A stretch of DNA of 64,000 nt from REEB95 sp963762425 (GCA_963762425.1 CAVXKY010000020.1:80797-144796), one strand, 5' to 3'. Numbered from the stretch's first letter, positions 44,097-53,233 are shown. The notes: generated from the sequence alone by a model not told the origin. Translations and numbers: made by a program.

Positions 44097-45743
44097 TTAT
44101 TCTAATAAACCGGGTTTCCCTTTTGCATGGTGCGATTTTCTCTCAAGAGGGGAAACCAACGCGGCGGCTGCTAGTCCCAAGAGCAACAGCGCCAAATAGC
44201 CGCGGTCGCCGAATCGGGCATAGGGCGTCGGGGCCAAGGCCTGCGGCAAAGGCACGTCGAGCACGCCGACATCGTCGAGACCGAGCCGCGCCACCACCCG
44301 GCCGAGCGGATCGATCATCGCCGAAACGCCGTTATTGCCGTCGCGCGCCAGCGCCAAGCCTTGCTCGACGGCGCGCATCCGCGCGATCGCCAGATGCTGG
44401 AACGGCCCCGAGGTGAATCCGTACCAGGCGTCGTTGGTGATGTTGAGCAGCCAGGCGGGGCGATGATCCGGGTCGACCACGGCCTCGGGAAAGATCGCCT
44501 CGTAGCAGATGAGCGGGCTGAAGGGCGGCAGGCCGGGAACGGCGAGCGTCGCCGGGCCGGATCCTGCCGAGAAATCGACCGTGCCGGGCGTGATCTTGTT
44601 GATCGGCAACACGTCGCGAAAGGGCACGTATTCGCCGAACGGCACCAGGTGATGCTTGTCGTAAGTGGCCAGGATATCGCCCCTTGGATCGAGCGCGGCC
44701 AGGCTGTTCCAGAACCGGGTTATCGGTCCCGGCGGCGGATTGGCGCGCACGGTACCGGCGATCACCAACCCCGCCGGCGGCGCCGCGCGGGCCAGCGCCA
44801 AACGCGCGTCGCTGTCGCGGTCGAGGAAGGGCGGACCGCCATTCTCCGGCCAGATCACCGCCGAGACCTTGTCGAATCCGGGCGACAGGGTCAGGCCGAG
44901 CGTGCGGTGGAAATTGGCGACCAGCGCCTGCGGATCGTTGACCAGGGTCTGCGGGATCGAAGGCTGGACCAGGCGCAAGGTGATGTTGGGCACGTCCTGG
45001 CGCGGATTGGCTTCGAGCCGCCAGGCGCCGAAACCCGCCAGCGCCGCGACGATCGCCAGCGCCGCCAGCGCGGGCGAGAAGCGCATTCCCGCGGCCGCGC
45101 CCAGCCGCGCCGGCAGGCAAGCCGCCAGCACGGTCAGGAAACTCAGCCCGTAAATCCCGAACACCGATCCCGCCTGCAACACCGCGATGCCGCCGGGAAA
45201 TCCGCCCGACCAGGCGTAGCCCATCAGGTTCCACGGGAAACCGGTCAAGACATGGCCGCGCGCGTATTCCAGAACCGACCAGCAGAGCGCGAGCATGACG
45301 ATCCGCGCCGTGCCGGACAGGCGCAAGGTACGGGCGGCGTAATCGCTCGCCAGCAAGGCGAGGCCGGTGAAGACGGCGAGCAAGGCCGGAAAGCCCAACT
45401 CGGCAAAGGGCATCAGCCACCAGAATTGCCGCCAGTCGACCGTGAGCGCGACGCCGATCCAATAGAGCCCGGCGGTGAAAAAACCCATGCCGAAGCTCCA
45501 GCCCAGCGCAAAGGCCTGGCGTCCGTCGTGGCTGCCGTCTTCCAGCCAGACCAGGCCGCCGAAGGAGACCAGCAGCACGGGCGTCATGTCGACCGGGGGC
45601 AGCGCCGCCGCGGCCAGCGCGCCCAGGAGAAACGCCGAGAGATAGCGCCGCCATCCGGTCAGCGCCAAAGCGCGCAACGCCAGACGCTGCAACGGCGCCA
45701 CCGCCGCGCCGCCGCGCAGCAATGCCGCCGCCGCGTCAGCCAC
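44097..45743 (-). CDS. lnt: Apolipoprotein N-acyltransferase
   Basis: The product is 548 residues from the GTG that overlaps the ybeY stop. About six or seven N-terminal membrane helices are followed by the nitrilase-like periplasmic domain with the catalytic triad: glutamate in AVIWPENGGPPFLD, lysine in ATYDKHHLVPFGEYVPF and cysteine in FSPLICYEAIFPE. The last helix is YLALLLLGLAAAALV. It adds the third acyl chain to lipoproteins. The usual corC gene between ybeY and lnt is absent. Confidence 0.94.
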   Translation of the reverse strand: MADAAAALLRGGAAVAPLQRLALRALALTGWRRYLSAFLLGALAAAALPPVDMTPVLLVSFGGLVWLEDGSHDGRQAFALGWSFGMGFFTAGLYWIGVALTVDWRQFWWLMPFAELGFPALLAVFTGLALLASDYAARTLRLSGTARIVMLALCWSVLEYARGHVLTGFPWNLMGYAWSGGFPGGIAVLQAGSVFGIYGLSFLTVLAACLPARLGAAAGMRFSPALAALAIVAALAGFGAWRLEANPRQDVPNITLRLVQPSIPQTLVNDPQALVANFHRTLGLTLSPGFDKVSAVIWPENGGPPFLDRDSDARLALARAAPPAGLVIAGTVRANPPPGPITRFWNSLAALDPRGDILATYDKHHLVPFGEYVPFRDVLPINKITPGTVDFSAGSGPATLAVPGLPPFSPLICYEAIFPEAVVDPDHRPAWLLNITNDAWYGFTSGPFQHLAIARMRAVEQGLALARDGNNGVSAMIDPLGRVVARLGLDDVGVLDVPLPQALAPTPYARFGDRGYLALLLLGLAAAALVSPLERKSHHAKGKPGLLE

Positions 45744-46260
45744 GCGTTTTGGTCCGGATCCGGTATGGATTGGGAATGCCGAGCTTGGCCAGAATCTGGG
45801 TCTCGAGCGCTTCCATGCGCTCGGCCTCGCTGCCGCCGCGCTCGTGATCGAAGCCCAGGAGATGGAGCACGCCGTGAACCACCATGTGCGCCGTGTGCTC
45901 GGCCAGGCTTTTGCCCTGGGCGCGGGCTTCGCGCGCCACCGTTTCATAGGCCAGCACCACGTCGCCCAGCAGCACCAGCGGCGCGCCGGGTTGGGGTTTT
46001 TCCTCGGCCGGGAAGGAGAGCACGTTGGTCGGCTTGTCCTGGCCGCGGAATTCCCGGTTCAGCTCGCGCAAAGCCGCGTCGTCGGCCAGCACCAGCGACA
46101 ATTCGGCCTTGGCGCCGGCGACCGTCTTGCCGCAGACCGCGAGCGCCGCCAGCGCCGCGCTTTGGCAGAGCTTGTCGATCCCCGGCAGCGCCTTGCGCCA
46201 TTGCGCGCACGGATCCGCCAGGTCGATCTCGATTTCGAGCGGCTTAGCCTTGCCCGCCAT
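45736..46260 (-). CDS. ybeY: Endoribonuclease YbeY
   Basis: The product is 174 residues. The zinc site HGVLHLLGFDHE has the H3xH5xH spacing, and NREFRGQDKPTNVLSFP and LLGDVVLAYETVAREA are family hallmarks. It takes part in 16S rRNA 3' maturation and ribosome quality control. It overlaps phoH upstream and lnt downstream, so the three genes are translationally coupled. Confidence 0.95.
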   Translation of the reverse strand: MAGKAKPLEIEIDLADPCAQWRKALPGIDKLCQSAALAALAVCGKTVAGAKAELSLVLADDAALRELNREFRGQDKPTNVLSFPAEEKPQPGAPLVLLGDVVLAYETVAREARAQGKSLAEHTAHMVVHGVLHLLGFDHERGGSEAERMEALETQILAKLGIPNPYRIRTKTRG

Positions 46261-47250
46261 TGTCCTTCCCGGGGCCGCCCTTCACGCGGCGGTCATAGGC
46301 GGCGACGATGCGCGACACCAGCGGATGGCGCACCACGTCGGCCTCGGTGAAACGGATCATGGCTATGCCCTCGACGCCGCCGAGCGTCTCGACCGCGTCG
46401 GTGAGGCCCGAGCGGCGCCCTTGGGCAGGTCGATCTGGGAGAGATCGCCGGTGACGGCCATGCGCGCGTTTTCGCCGAGCCGCGTCAGGAACATCTGCAT
46501 CTGCACCGGGGTGGTGTTCTGCGCCTCGTCGAGAATGACATAGGCGTTCGCCAGCGTCCGGCCGCGCATGAAGGCCAAAGGCGCGATCTCGATGTCGCCG
46601 GAGGATATCCGTTTCATCACCTGCTCGCCGGTCAGCATGTCGTGGAGCGCGTCGTAAAGCGGGCGCAGATAGGGATCGACCTTCTCCTTCAGGTCGCCCG
46701 GCAGGAACCCCAACCGCTCGCCGGCCTCGACCGCCGGGCGCGACAGGATGATCCGCTCGACCTGGCCGCTCATCAGCATGTCCACCGCCATGGCGACCGC
46801 GAGATAGGTCTTGCCGGTGCCGGCGGGGCCCAATCCAAACACCATGTCGTGGGTCCTGAGCGCCTTGACGTATTGCGCCTGCACCGGACCGCGCGGGGTG
46901 ATGCGCCGGCGGCGGGTGCGGATCTCCTCGCTTTCGCCCGCGCCTGCGCCGCGGTGCGGCGCCATGCGCAAGGCGGCGTCGACCGCCGGAGCGTCGACCT
47001 CCAGGCCGCGCTTCAATCTTTCGTAGAGCGAGGTCAGCGCGGCGCGGGCGAGATCGGCGCGGGACGCCGGGCCAGAAATCGCCACCCGGTTGCCGCGCGA
47101 GGCGAGCGCCACGCCGAGCGCGCGCTCGATGCGTTCGAGATGCTTGTCGCCCTCGCCGAACAATTGCGACAGGAGGGAATTGTCGTCGAACGCCATGTGC
47201 AGGCGGGAATGCGCCTCGCGGGCATGGGCGGCGGTCTCGCGCGGATTCAC
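46244..47250 (-). CDS. phoH: PhoH-like ATPase, one frameshift
   Basis: The protein is about 335 residues. Walker A is GLGPAGTGKTYLAVAMAV; other family stretches are ILSRPAVEAGERLGFLPGDLKEKVDPYLRPLYDAL and NAYVILDEAQNTTPVQMQMFLTRLGENARMAVTGDLSQIDLP. One base is missing near 46415; the next frame continues RSGLTDAVETLGGVEGIAMIRFTEADVVRHPLVSRIVAAYD. GTG at 47250 overlaps the miaB stop. PhoH proteins are cytoplasmic ATPases linked to RNA metabolism and regularly precede ybeY. Confidence 0.91.
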
Positions 47251-48597
47251 AAGGATGGCCCCCCGCCAAAATCCCGGACGAGGATTCCGGCGAGGCTGTT
47301 GGACGTAAGTCCGGCGACTTCCAGCTCCGCGACGCGGCCCAAAAGCGCGGACGGCGCCGTGGCGTGGACCGGCTGGAGCCAAGGGCTGCGCCCGGCGAGC
47401 TGGCCCTGGTGGCGGCCCGGTTTTTCGAACAGCACCGGCAAGGTGCGGCCGACAAAGCCCTGGTTGAACCGCCGCAGTTGTTCCGCAATCAGGCCCTGCA
47501 AGCGGGCGAGGCGTTCGTCCTTCACCCTTTCCGGCACCTGGTCTTGGCGCAGAGCGGCGGGGGTGCCGGGGCGCGGGCTATATTTGAACGAATAGGCCTG
47601 GGCGAAGCCCAATTCGCGGACGAGATCGAGCGTGCAGGCGAAATCCGCGTCGCTTTCGCCCGGAAACCCCACGATGAAATCCGAGGAGAAAGCGATGTCG
47701 GCGCGCGCGCGGATCAACCGCTCGACAATGCGGCGGTAATCGGAGGATGTGTGGCGGCGGTTCATTTCCATCAGCACGCGGTCCGAGCCCGATTGCACCG
47801 GCAGGTGCAAAAGCGGCATGAGCTTTTCCTCCTCGCCATGCGCCGCCATCAGGTCTTCATCCATGTCCGTCGGGTGCGAGGTGGTGTAACGCAGCCGGAG
47901 CAATCCCGGAATTTTGGCGAGTTCGCGGATGAGCCGCCCCAGCCGCCATTCGCCGCCACGCGGCGCCGCGCCATGATAGGCGTTGACGTTCTGGCCCAGG
48001 AGCGTCAATTCGCGCGCGCCTTGATCGACCAGGCGTATGGCCTCGTCCAGAACATCGGCGGCGGGGCGCGAGAATTCCGCCCCCCGCGTATAGGGCACGA
48101 CGCAGAAGCTGCAAAACTTGTCGCAGCCCTCCTGCACCGAGAGAAAGGCGCTGACGGATTCGCGCCCTCGGCCGGGGCAGGTGATCGAATTTGGATTCGG
48201 CCGGGAATTCGGTCTCCACATTGCGTTCGCCGCGCAAAGCCGCTTCGACCAGGCCGGGCAGGCGGTGATAGCTCTGGGGTCCCACCACGATATCGACGCT
48301 CTTGGATCGGCGCAAAATTTCCGCGCCTTCGGCTTGCGCCACGCAACCCGTCACCGCGACGATCGCTCTTTCGCCCGCCGCCGCTTTGCGCGCCTTCGCG
48401 GGCGAAAGCCGCCCCAGATCGGAGAACAGCTTTTCCGCCGCCTTTTCGCGGATGTGGCAGGTGTTGAGCAGGATCAAATCGGCCCCTTCGGGCGCGGCCA
48501 CTTCTTCGTAGCCTTCCGGCGCCATCAATTCCGCCATGCGGGCGGAATCGTAGACGTTCATCTGGCAGCCATAGGTCTTGACGTAGAGCTTCTTCAA
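47247..48597 (-). CDS. miaB: tRNA-2-methylthio-N6-dimethylallyladenosine synthase, one frameshift
   Basis: The N-terminal methylthiotransferase domain has KTYGCQMNVYDSARMAELM, LLNTCHIREKAAEKLFSDLG and VTGCVAQAEG. After an indel near 48170 the radical-SAM motif VQEGCDKFCSFCVVPYTRG and the TRAM-containing C-terminus follow. It adds a methylthio group to A37 of tRNAs using two [4Fe-4S] clusters. TTG at 48597 with GGAG upstream is taken as start. It lies between olsA and phoH. Confidence 0.92.
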
Positions 48598-48607
48598 AAC
48601 CGCTCCT

Positions 48608-49453
48608 TCATTGGGCCGCCTGCGCCGCCGCCGCATGATGTTCCGGCGGCGGCGGGGACGGTTCGGCGTCCCGCCCGGACAGCGCCGCCTCGAGCCCGGA
48701 TGCCACCATGCGCCGGCAATACTCGGTCAACTCCTTGCGCGAGGGGAAATCGCGCGCGTGCACCGGCGGATGGAAGGTCACCACCGCCGTCAGGCGGCCG
48801 AGGCCGAGCATGGCCCAGACATGCGGGGCCATTTCCATGTCGCCGTACCAGGCGAAGAAGGGGCGATAGAACCGCCCGAGCGGCATGCCGTCAAGCCGCG
48901 TATAGGCCACGGAGACCGGCTGCACCGCGACATCGTGGCGCTGGGCGGCCTCCTCGACCGCGGCGAAGAGGGAACTCTTGAAGGGCAGCAGGTGCAAGCC
49001 GTCGCCGCTGGTGCCTTCCGGGAAGAGAATCAAACTGTCGCCCGACGCCAGCCGCCGCTCGATGGAATCGCGCTGAAGTCTCACGCTGCGGATCTTGCGG
49101 TCGATGAACACGCTGCGTTGCAGCCGCGCCAGCCAGCCGAAGAACGGCCAGGATGCGACATCGGCCTTGGCGATGAAGAAGGCCGGGAGCGACGCGCCCA
49201 GAATCTCGATATCGAGATAGGAGACGTGATTGGCGACGAACAGCGTGGGACCGGAGACGGCCGGCCCGCCCCGGCGGTCGATGGTGATGCCCAGAATGCG
49301 GCACACCAGGCGGTGATAGAAACGCGGCAAACGCGCGGCGAGGCGGTTGCACCGGAACAGCACCAACACGGCCTGTACCGGAAGCAGCGGCAGGGTCAGC
49401 GCGAACCAGGCCAGAATCCGCGCCAGGCGGAGCATCGGGCTGGACGGCGCCAT
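48608..49453 (-). CDS. olsA: 1-acyl-glycerol-3-phosphate acyltransferase family protein, OlsA-like
   Basis: The product is 281 residues. An N-terminal membrane helix (LARILAWFALTLPLLPVQAVLVLF) is followed by the acyltransferase boxes NHVSYLDIEILG, VFIDRK and LILFPEGTSGDGLHLLPFKSSLFAA. The start overlaps the OlsB-like stop (TGATG). Because it is coupled to olsB, the likely role is the second acylation in ornithine-lipid synthesis (lyso-ornithine lipid to ornithine lipid). A PlsC role in phospholipid synthesis is the alternative. Confidence 0.86.
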   Translation of the reverse strand: MAPSSPMLRLARILAWFALTLPLLPVQAVLVLFRCNRLAARLPRFYHRLVCRILGITIDRRGGPAVSGPTLFVANHVSYLDIEILGASLPAFFIAKADVASWPFFGWLARLQRSVFIDRKIRSVRLQRDSIERRLASGDSLILFPEGTSGDGLHLLPFKSSLFAAVEEAAQRHDVAVQPVSVAYTRLDGMPLGRFYRPFFAWYGDMEMAPHVWAMLGLGRLTAVVTFHPPVHARDFPSRKELTEYCRRMVASGLEAALSGRDAEPSPPPPEHHAAAAQAAQ

Positions 49454-50283
49454 CAGGCGACGACGTCCGCGCGCGCGCGGCGCTCGTAATGGCGATAATA
49501 TTTCTCGGTGACCAGATCGGTCTTCACCACGACGCACACATCCGTGGTGTTGAATTGATGATCGATCACCGCGCCGTCGCCGACGAAACCGCCCAGCCGC
49601 AGATAGCCCTTGATCAGCGGCGGCAACAGCGGCAGCGCCAAGGCCGGGTCGGCGGATTCCGGCGCCAGCCGGTTCATGTCGACGAAGCGCTCGGGCAAGG
49701 CGCGCGGGCGCAAAGCTTCCGGCGCCAGGTGATGGTGATAGAGATAGGAGAGCGGCAAGGCCAAGGCGTCCGGGTCGGTGCCGGGCAGGCTGGCGCAGCC
49801 GAACATCAACTCGATGCCGTAATGGAAGACGTAAGCCGCGATGCCGCGCCACAAGAGCTGCATGGTGGCGCGGTTGCGCGACGCGGCTTCGACGCAGGAA
49901 CGCCCCAGTTCCAGGAGTTCGCCCCGATAGGCCTCGAGCCGGGAAATGTCGTATTCGGCCGCGGTGTAGAAGCGCCCGTGGGCGCGCGCCGCGTCGCGCC
50001 TGATCAGGCGATACGTGCCCACCACCGAATCCGCGCCCGCGCCTTTTGCACTGTCGATCACCAGCAGATGGTCGCAGATGGCGTCGAAATCGTCGAAATC
50101 GCGCCGCGCCAGCGCCATCTCGATGGTCGGATGCGCGCCCATCTCCTGATAGAACACGCGGTAGCGCAACGCCTGCGCCGCCTCGATGTCGGCTGGGGTC
50201 TCGGCCAGCCGCACCTGCAAGGTTCCGAAGCGCGCATCGACGATGGGCGTCTTGGTCAGGATGACGGCGGCGGATTTTTTCAT
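49453..50283 (-). CDS. olsB: Ornithine-acyl-ACP N-acyltransferase, OlsB-like
   Basis: The product is 276 residues of the hemolysin-like GNAT family: VRLAETPADIEAAQALRYRVFYQEMGA, CDHLLVIDSAKG, VVGTYRLIRRDAA and LLELGRSCVEAASRNRATMQLLWRGIAAYV. OlsB makes lyso-ornithine lipid from ornithine and a hydroxyacyl-ACP. Coupling to an OlsA-like acyltransferase supports the assignment. Ornithine lipids replace phospholipids under phosphate limitation in many alphaproteobacteria. Confidence 0.85.
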   Translation of the reverse strand: MKKSAAVILTKTPIVDARFGTLQVRLAETPADIEAAQALRYRVFYQEMGAHPTIEMALARRDFDDFDAICDHLLVIDSAKGAGADSVVGTYRLIRRDAARAHGRFYTAAEYDISRLEAYRGELLELGRSCVEAASRNRATMQLLWRGIAAYVFHYGIELMFGCASLPGTDPDALALPLSYLYHHHLAPEALRPRALPERFVDMNRLAPESADPALALPLLPPLIKGYLRLGGFVGDGAVIDHQFNTTDVCVVVKTDLVTEKYYRHYERRARADVVA

Positions 50284-50296
50284 GCGCGAATGCTGT

Positions 50297-50728
50297 TTAT
50301 TCCTTGGCGGTGGGTTTGTCGCTCCGTACGGCGAACAATTCCAGGCGGTGATCCACCAGCTTGTAGCCGAGCCGCGCGGCCACTTCGCGCTGCAGCTTCT
50401 CGATCGCCTCGCTCTTGAATTCGATCACCTTCCCGCTTTGCAGGTCGATCAGGTGGTCGTGGTGCTCGCTCGGCATCTCCTCGTAGCGCGCGCGGCCGTC
50501 GCCGAAATCGTGGCGTTCGAGGATGCTCGCCTCCTGGAAGAGCCGCACGGTGCGATAGACCGTGGCGATCGAGATCTTGGGATCGATGGCGGCGGCGCGG
50601 CGATGCACCGCCTCGACATCGGGGTGATCGGCGGAATCCGACAACACCCGCGCGATGACGCGGCGTTGCTCGGTCATCTTCAGACCCTTGTCGATGCAGA
50701 GCTGTTCAAGACGGGACGGCATGCTCAT
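50297..50728 (-). CDS. fur: Fur family regulator (Fur/Mur)
   Basis: The product is 143 residues. The winged helix is MTEQRRVIARVLSDSADHPDVEAVHRRAA with ISIATVYRTVRLFQEASIL. The metal site is YEEMPSEHHDHLIDLQSGKVIEF. There is no C-terminal CxxC zinc pair. In alphaproteobacteria this branch often acts as the manganese regulator Mur instead of iron Fur, and the sequence alone does not settle it. It lies 13 bases upstream of olsB, an unusual pairing. Confidence 0.88.
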   Translation of the reverse strand: MSMPSRLEQLCIDKGLKMTEQRRVIARVLSDSADHPDVEAVHRRAAAIDPKISIATVYRTVRLFQEASILERHDFGDGRARYEEMPSEHHDHLIDLQSGKVIEFKSEAIEKLQREVAARLGYKLVDHRLELFAVRSDKPTAKE

Positions 50729-50851
50729 CCGTCAGTGCCGATCTTTGCCATGGCCGAATTATAGACCAAGGCCGGAGTCCCGCCTATAGCCCGGCGCGGG
50801 GGCCAAATGCCTGACGTTCCATGACAAAACGGCGACGGGGCGGAGAATTCG

Positions 50852-51271
50852 TCAGCTCGCCTTGGCCGTCCGGCCGCGCGTGCCGAGGCCGATATCCTTG
50901 GCGAGCTTGGAACGCTGGCGGGCGTAATTGGGCGCCACCATCGGGTAGTCCGCCGCCAAGCCCCAGCGCTCGCGATAGGAGTCGGGGGTCATGTTGTAGG
51001 CGGTCTTGAGGTGGCGCTTCAGCATCTTCAGCCGCTTGCCGTCCTCGAGACAGACGATGTAGTCGGGATGGATCGATTTCTTGATGTTGACCGCGGGCCT
51101 CGGCCGGTCGGCGGCGCCCGCGGGGGCCTTGCCGATGCCGGCAAGCGATTGATAGACCTGATCGATCAGCTGCGGCAGGTCGGCCGGCGCCACGCTGTTG
51201 TTGGAGACATGGGCGGCGACGATTTCGGTGGTGAATTCGAGCAGGCTATTCGGGGCGGCTTTATCAGTCAT
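50852..51271 (-). CDS. mucR: MucR/Ros family zinc-finger regulator
   Basis: The product is 139 residues. The core is IKKSIHPDYIVCLEDGKRLKMLKRHLKTAYNMTPDSYRERWGLAADYPMVAPNYARQRSKLAKDIGLG, containing the Ros-type zinc finger (one Cys, then Asp and two His region). The family binds AT-rich promoters and controls exopolysaccharide, cell-cycle and surface genes. ATG at 51271 is the conserved start; the upstream in-frame extension is promoter DNA. A CGCAATA palindrome precedes it. Confidence 0.9.
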   Translation of the reverse strand: MTDKAAPNSLLEFTTEIVAAHVSNNSVAPADLPQLIDQVYQSLAGIGKAPAGAADRPRPAVNIKKSIHPDYIVCLEDGKRLKMLKRHLKTAYNMTPDSYRERWGLAADYPMVAPNYARQRSKLAKDIGLGTRGRTAKAS

Positions 51272-51325
51272 GACGCGCGATTCCTTTGGCTTCCGCGGGA
51301 ATATATAAGTATTTTGCTTGGGGGA

Positions 51326-51342
51326 CGCAATAATATATTGCG
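51326..51342. promoter_or_regulatory. Palindrome in the mucR upstream region
   Basis: CGCAATA-ATA-TATTGCG is a perfect seven-base inverted repeat 55-71 bases before the mucR start, in an AT-rich stretch with several TATA blocks. MucR/Ros proteins repress their own genes through AT-rich sites, so this is a candidate operator. Confidence 0.5.
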
Positions 51343-51382
51343 AATTAATCATCAATTTCTCGCGCTATAAAGGCAAGAATCT

Positions 51383-51847
51383 TTACAACTCCCGCGCCAG
51401 CATGACGGCGTCGGCCGGGGCCGCGGCGCCGCGGCGGTAATATCCGGCGCGCCGGCCGATGGGCGCGAACCCGCAGCTTTCATAGAAGAGAAGCGCGGGG
51501 CGATTATCCGCCGCGACTTCCAGCACCAGGCGCGAGGATCGGGCGGCCCTGGCCAGGGATTCGAGATCGGCGAGGAGAACGCGGGCGACGCCGCGGCGGC
51601 GGGCATCGGGCGCCACGCACAGCGTCACGATCTCGGCCTCGCCCCCCGCCACCAGCGCCAGCAGAAAGCCCAGCTTCGCGCGCCCGGCGTTCTCGATCAC
51701 GCGCGCGCGCATCGCCGGCAACGCGATCAATCGTTCGAGCGAAGCCCGGTCCCAAGGCTCGAAGGGAAAGGAATTGGCGTGGAGCAGCGCGAGATCCGCG
51801 ATATCGCCGGGCAGGATATCGCGCACCGCGGGAATTCCGGCTTTCAC
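51383..51847 (-). CDS. rimI: Ribosomal protein S18-alanine N-acetyltransferase
   Basis: The product is 154 residues from a GTG overlapping the tsaB stop. The GNAT acetyl-CoA site is IVTLCVAPDARRRGVARVLLADLES and the C-terminal part is LVLEVAADNRPALLFYESCGFAPIGRRAGYYRRG. N-acetylates S18 or similar N-termini. Its coupling to tsaB is a widespread arrangement. Confidence 0.9.
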   Translation of the reverse strand: MKAGIPAVRDILPGDIADLALLHANSFPFEPWDRASLERLIALPAMRARVIENAGRAKLGFLLALVAGGEAEIVTLCVAPDARRRGVARVLLADLESLARAARSSRLVLEVAADNRPALLFYESCGFAPIGRRAGYYRRGAAAPADAVMLAREL

Positions 51848-52602
51848 GCGCCCGCTTTCACGCCGGGCGCTTTCCGGGCGCGCGGCAGGGTGGTGTCGGG
51901 CGGACGCAGATAAAGCGGGCGCGGCGGCGCGGTTTCGCCCTTTTGCCAGAGTTCCAGGCCGAGCAGCGCCACTTTGGCCGGATCGGGCGGGCCCGCGCCC
52001 GGCGCCACCACGGCATCGCGGTCCTTGAGCCAGGGCAACAGCCGCAAGACGGCGTCGCCGGTCAAAAGCAGCTTGCCCGCGGGCAGGAAATCCCGGAGAT
52101 CGCGCGGATGGACCAGCCGGCCTTCGCCCCCCTCGTTCCCGGCCGGCGCGAAGACCTGAAGATAGAATTCCTCGCGCTTGGATTCGATGGCGGCGACCAG
52201 GGCGCGGCCCTGACGCGAAGCGGGCGGAACCGAAGCCGCGGCGGCCGCGAAATTCGATACGCCCACCGCCGGAATTCCCGCCGCCAGCGCCAGGCCACGC
52301 GCCGCCGCCAATCCGATGCGGATGCCGGTGAAGCCCCCCGGCCCGGTCGTCACCGCGATCAGATCGAGATCGGCGGGGACGAGCCCCGCCTCTTTCAGGG
52401 TCTCGGCGATCAAGGGCATCAGCCGCGCGGCCTGGCCGCGCTCCAGCTTTTCCGCCCGCCTGGCCACGACGCGGTCTCCCGCCAGCACCGCGGCGGCGCA
52501 GCCGCTTCCGGCGCAATCGAAGCCCAGGATCTTGGGGCCGTTAAGGCTTTGGGTGCTTTCGCCATGGCGCCGATCATAGCCGGCTTGCGAGAATGGGGTC
52601 AT
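51844..52602 (-). CDS. tsaB: tRNA threonylcarbamoyladenosine biosynthesis protein TsaB
   Basis: The product is about 252 residues. The ASKHA-fold core is ILGFDCAGSGCAAAVLAGDRVV, AVTTGPGGFTGIRIGLAAARGLALA and VAAIESKREEFYLQVF. It partners TsaD and TsaE to make t6A37 of tRNA. The start is uncertain: the only nearby in-frame ATG (52602) overlaps the ATG of the divergent ddpX gene, and about 20 residues precede the conserved opening. It is coupled to rimI. Confidence 0.88.
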   Translation of the reverse strand: MTPFSQAGYDRRHGESTQSLNGPKILGFDCAGSGCAAAVLAGDRVVARRAEKLERGQAARLMPLIAETLKEAGLVPADLDLIAVTTGPGGFTGIRIGLAAARGLALAAGIPAVGVSNFAAAAASVPPASRQGRALVAAIESKREEFYLQVFAPAGNEGGEGRLVHPRDLRDFLPAGKLLLTGDAVLRLLPWLKDRDAVVAPGAGPPDPAKVALLGLELWQKGETAPPRPLYLRPPDTTLPRARKAPGVKAGA

Positions 52603-53161
52603 GGCGCTCGAGGAGATTTCACCGCAAGGGTTCGATGTCCTGATCGACATCGCCTATGCCACGCCCAACAACTTCACGGGCAAGCCGGTCTATGCCAGGC
52701 CCGGCTGTTATCTCCACCCCGACGCGGCGGCGGCGTTGAAACGCGCGGTCGCCTTGGCGAAACCCCTGGGCTACCGGCTCAAGATCTTCGACGCCTTCCG
52801 CCCGAGCGAGGCGCAATGGGTGTTGTGGAAGTGCCGCCCCGATCCCGAATTCCTGGCCGATCCGCGCAAGGGCTCGCCGCATTCGAGGGGCGTGGCGGTG
52901 GATTTGACCTTGGTCGACGGCGCCGGAAAAGAACTCGACATGGGGACGGGGTTCGACGCTTTCACGCCGCTTTCGCATCACGCCAACACGGATATTCCCG
53001 CCGCGGCGCAGAAGAACCGCCTGTTGCTGTTGGGATTGATGAGCGCGGCGGGCTGGAATTTTTACCAGAACGAGTGGTGGCATTATCAGCTTTTCGACAG
53101 CAAGAATTATCCGCTGCTGTCGGACGCCGATGCGCCGAAACCGATGATGAAATCTTCCTAG
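52601..53161 (+). CDS. ddpX: D-alanyl-D-alanine dipeptidase
   Basis: The product is 186 residues. The zinc motif SPHSRGVAVDLTL (SxHxxGxAxD) and the second site NEWWHYQLF are those of the VanX/DdpX family; IFDAFRPSEAQWVLW is also typical. There is no signal peptide, so it is cytoplasmic and would recycle D-Ala-D-Ala from wall turnover. Its start codon overlaps the tsaB start on the other strand. Confidence 0.92.
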   Translation: MALEEISPQGFDVLIDIAYATPNNFTGKPVYARPGCYLHPDAAAALKRAVALAKPLGYRLKIFDAFRPSEAQWVLWKCRPDPEFLADPRKGSPHSRGVAVDLTLVDGAGKELDMGTGFDAFTPLSHHANTDIPAAAQKNRLLLLGLMSAAGWNFYQNEWWHYQLFDSKNYPLLSDADAPKPMMKSS

Positions 53162-53205
53162 GCCGCGCGAGCGGGGTTGCGCAGGGCGCGGCCGCGAGCG
53201 CGGCC
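53161..53205. terminator. GC-rich hairpin between convergent ddpX and nfu genes
   Basis: GGCCGCG at 53161-53167 can pair with CGCGGCC at either 53187-53193 or 53199-53205. The position between two converging genes suggests a bidirectional terminator, though no T-run follows. Confidence 0.4.
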
Positions 53206-53233
53206 TACGATAGAATGACGGAAGAAATTTGTT

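Noticed and set aside
51720..51760. Fifth copy of the dispersed element (GAGCGAAGCCC in rimI)
   Set aside because: Only the last ten bases match and they encode a normal rimI stretch (LERL region); no match to the first arm.
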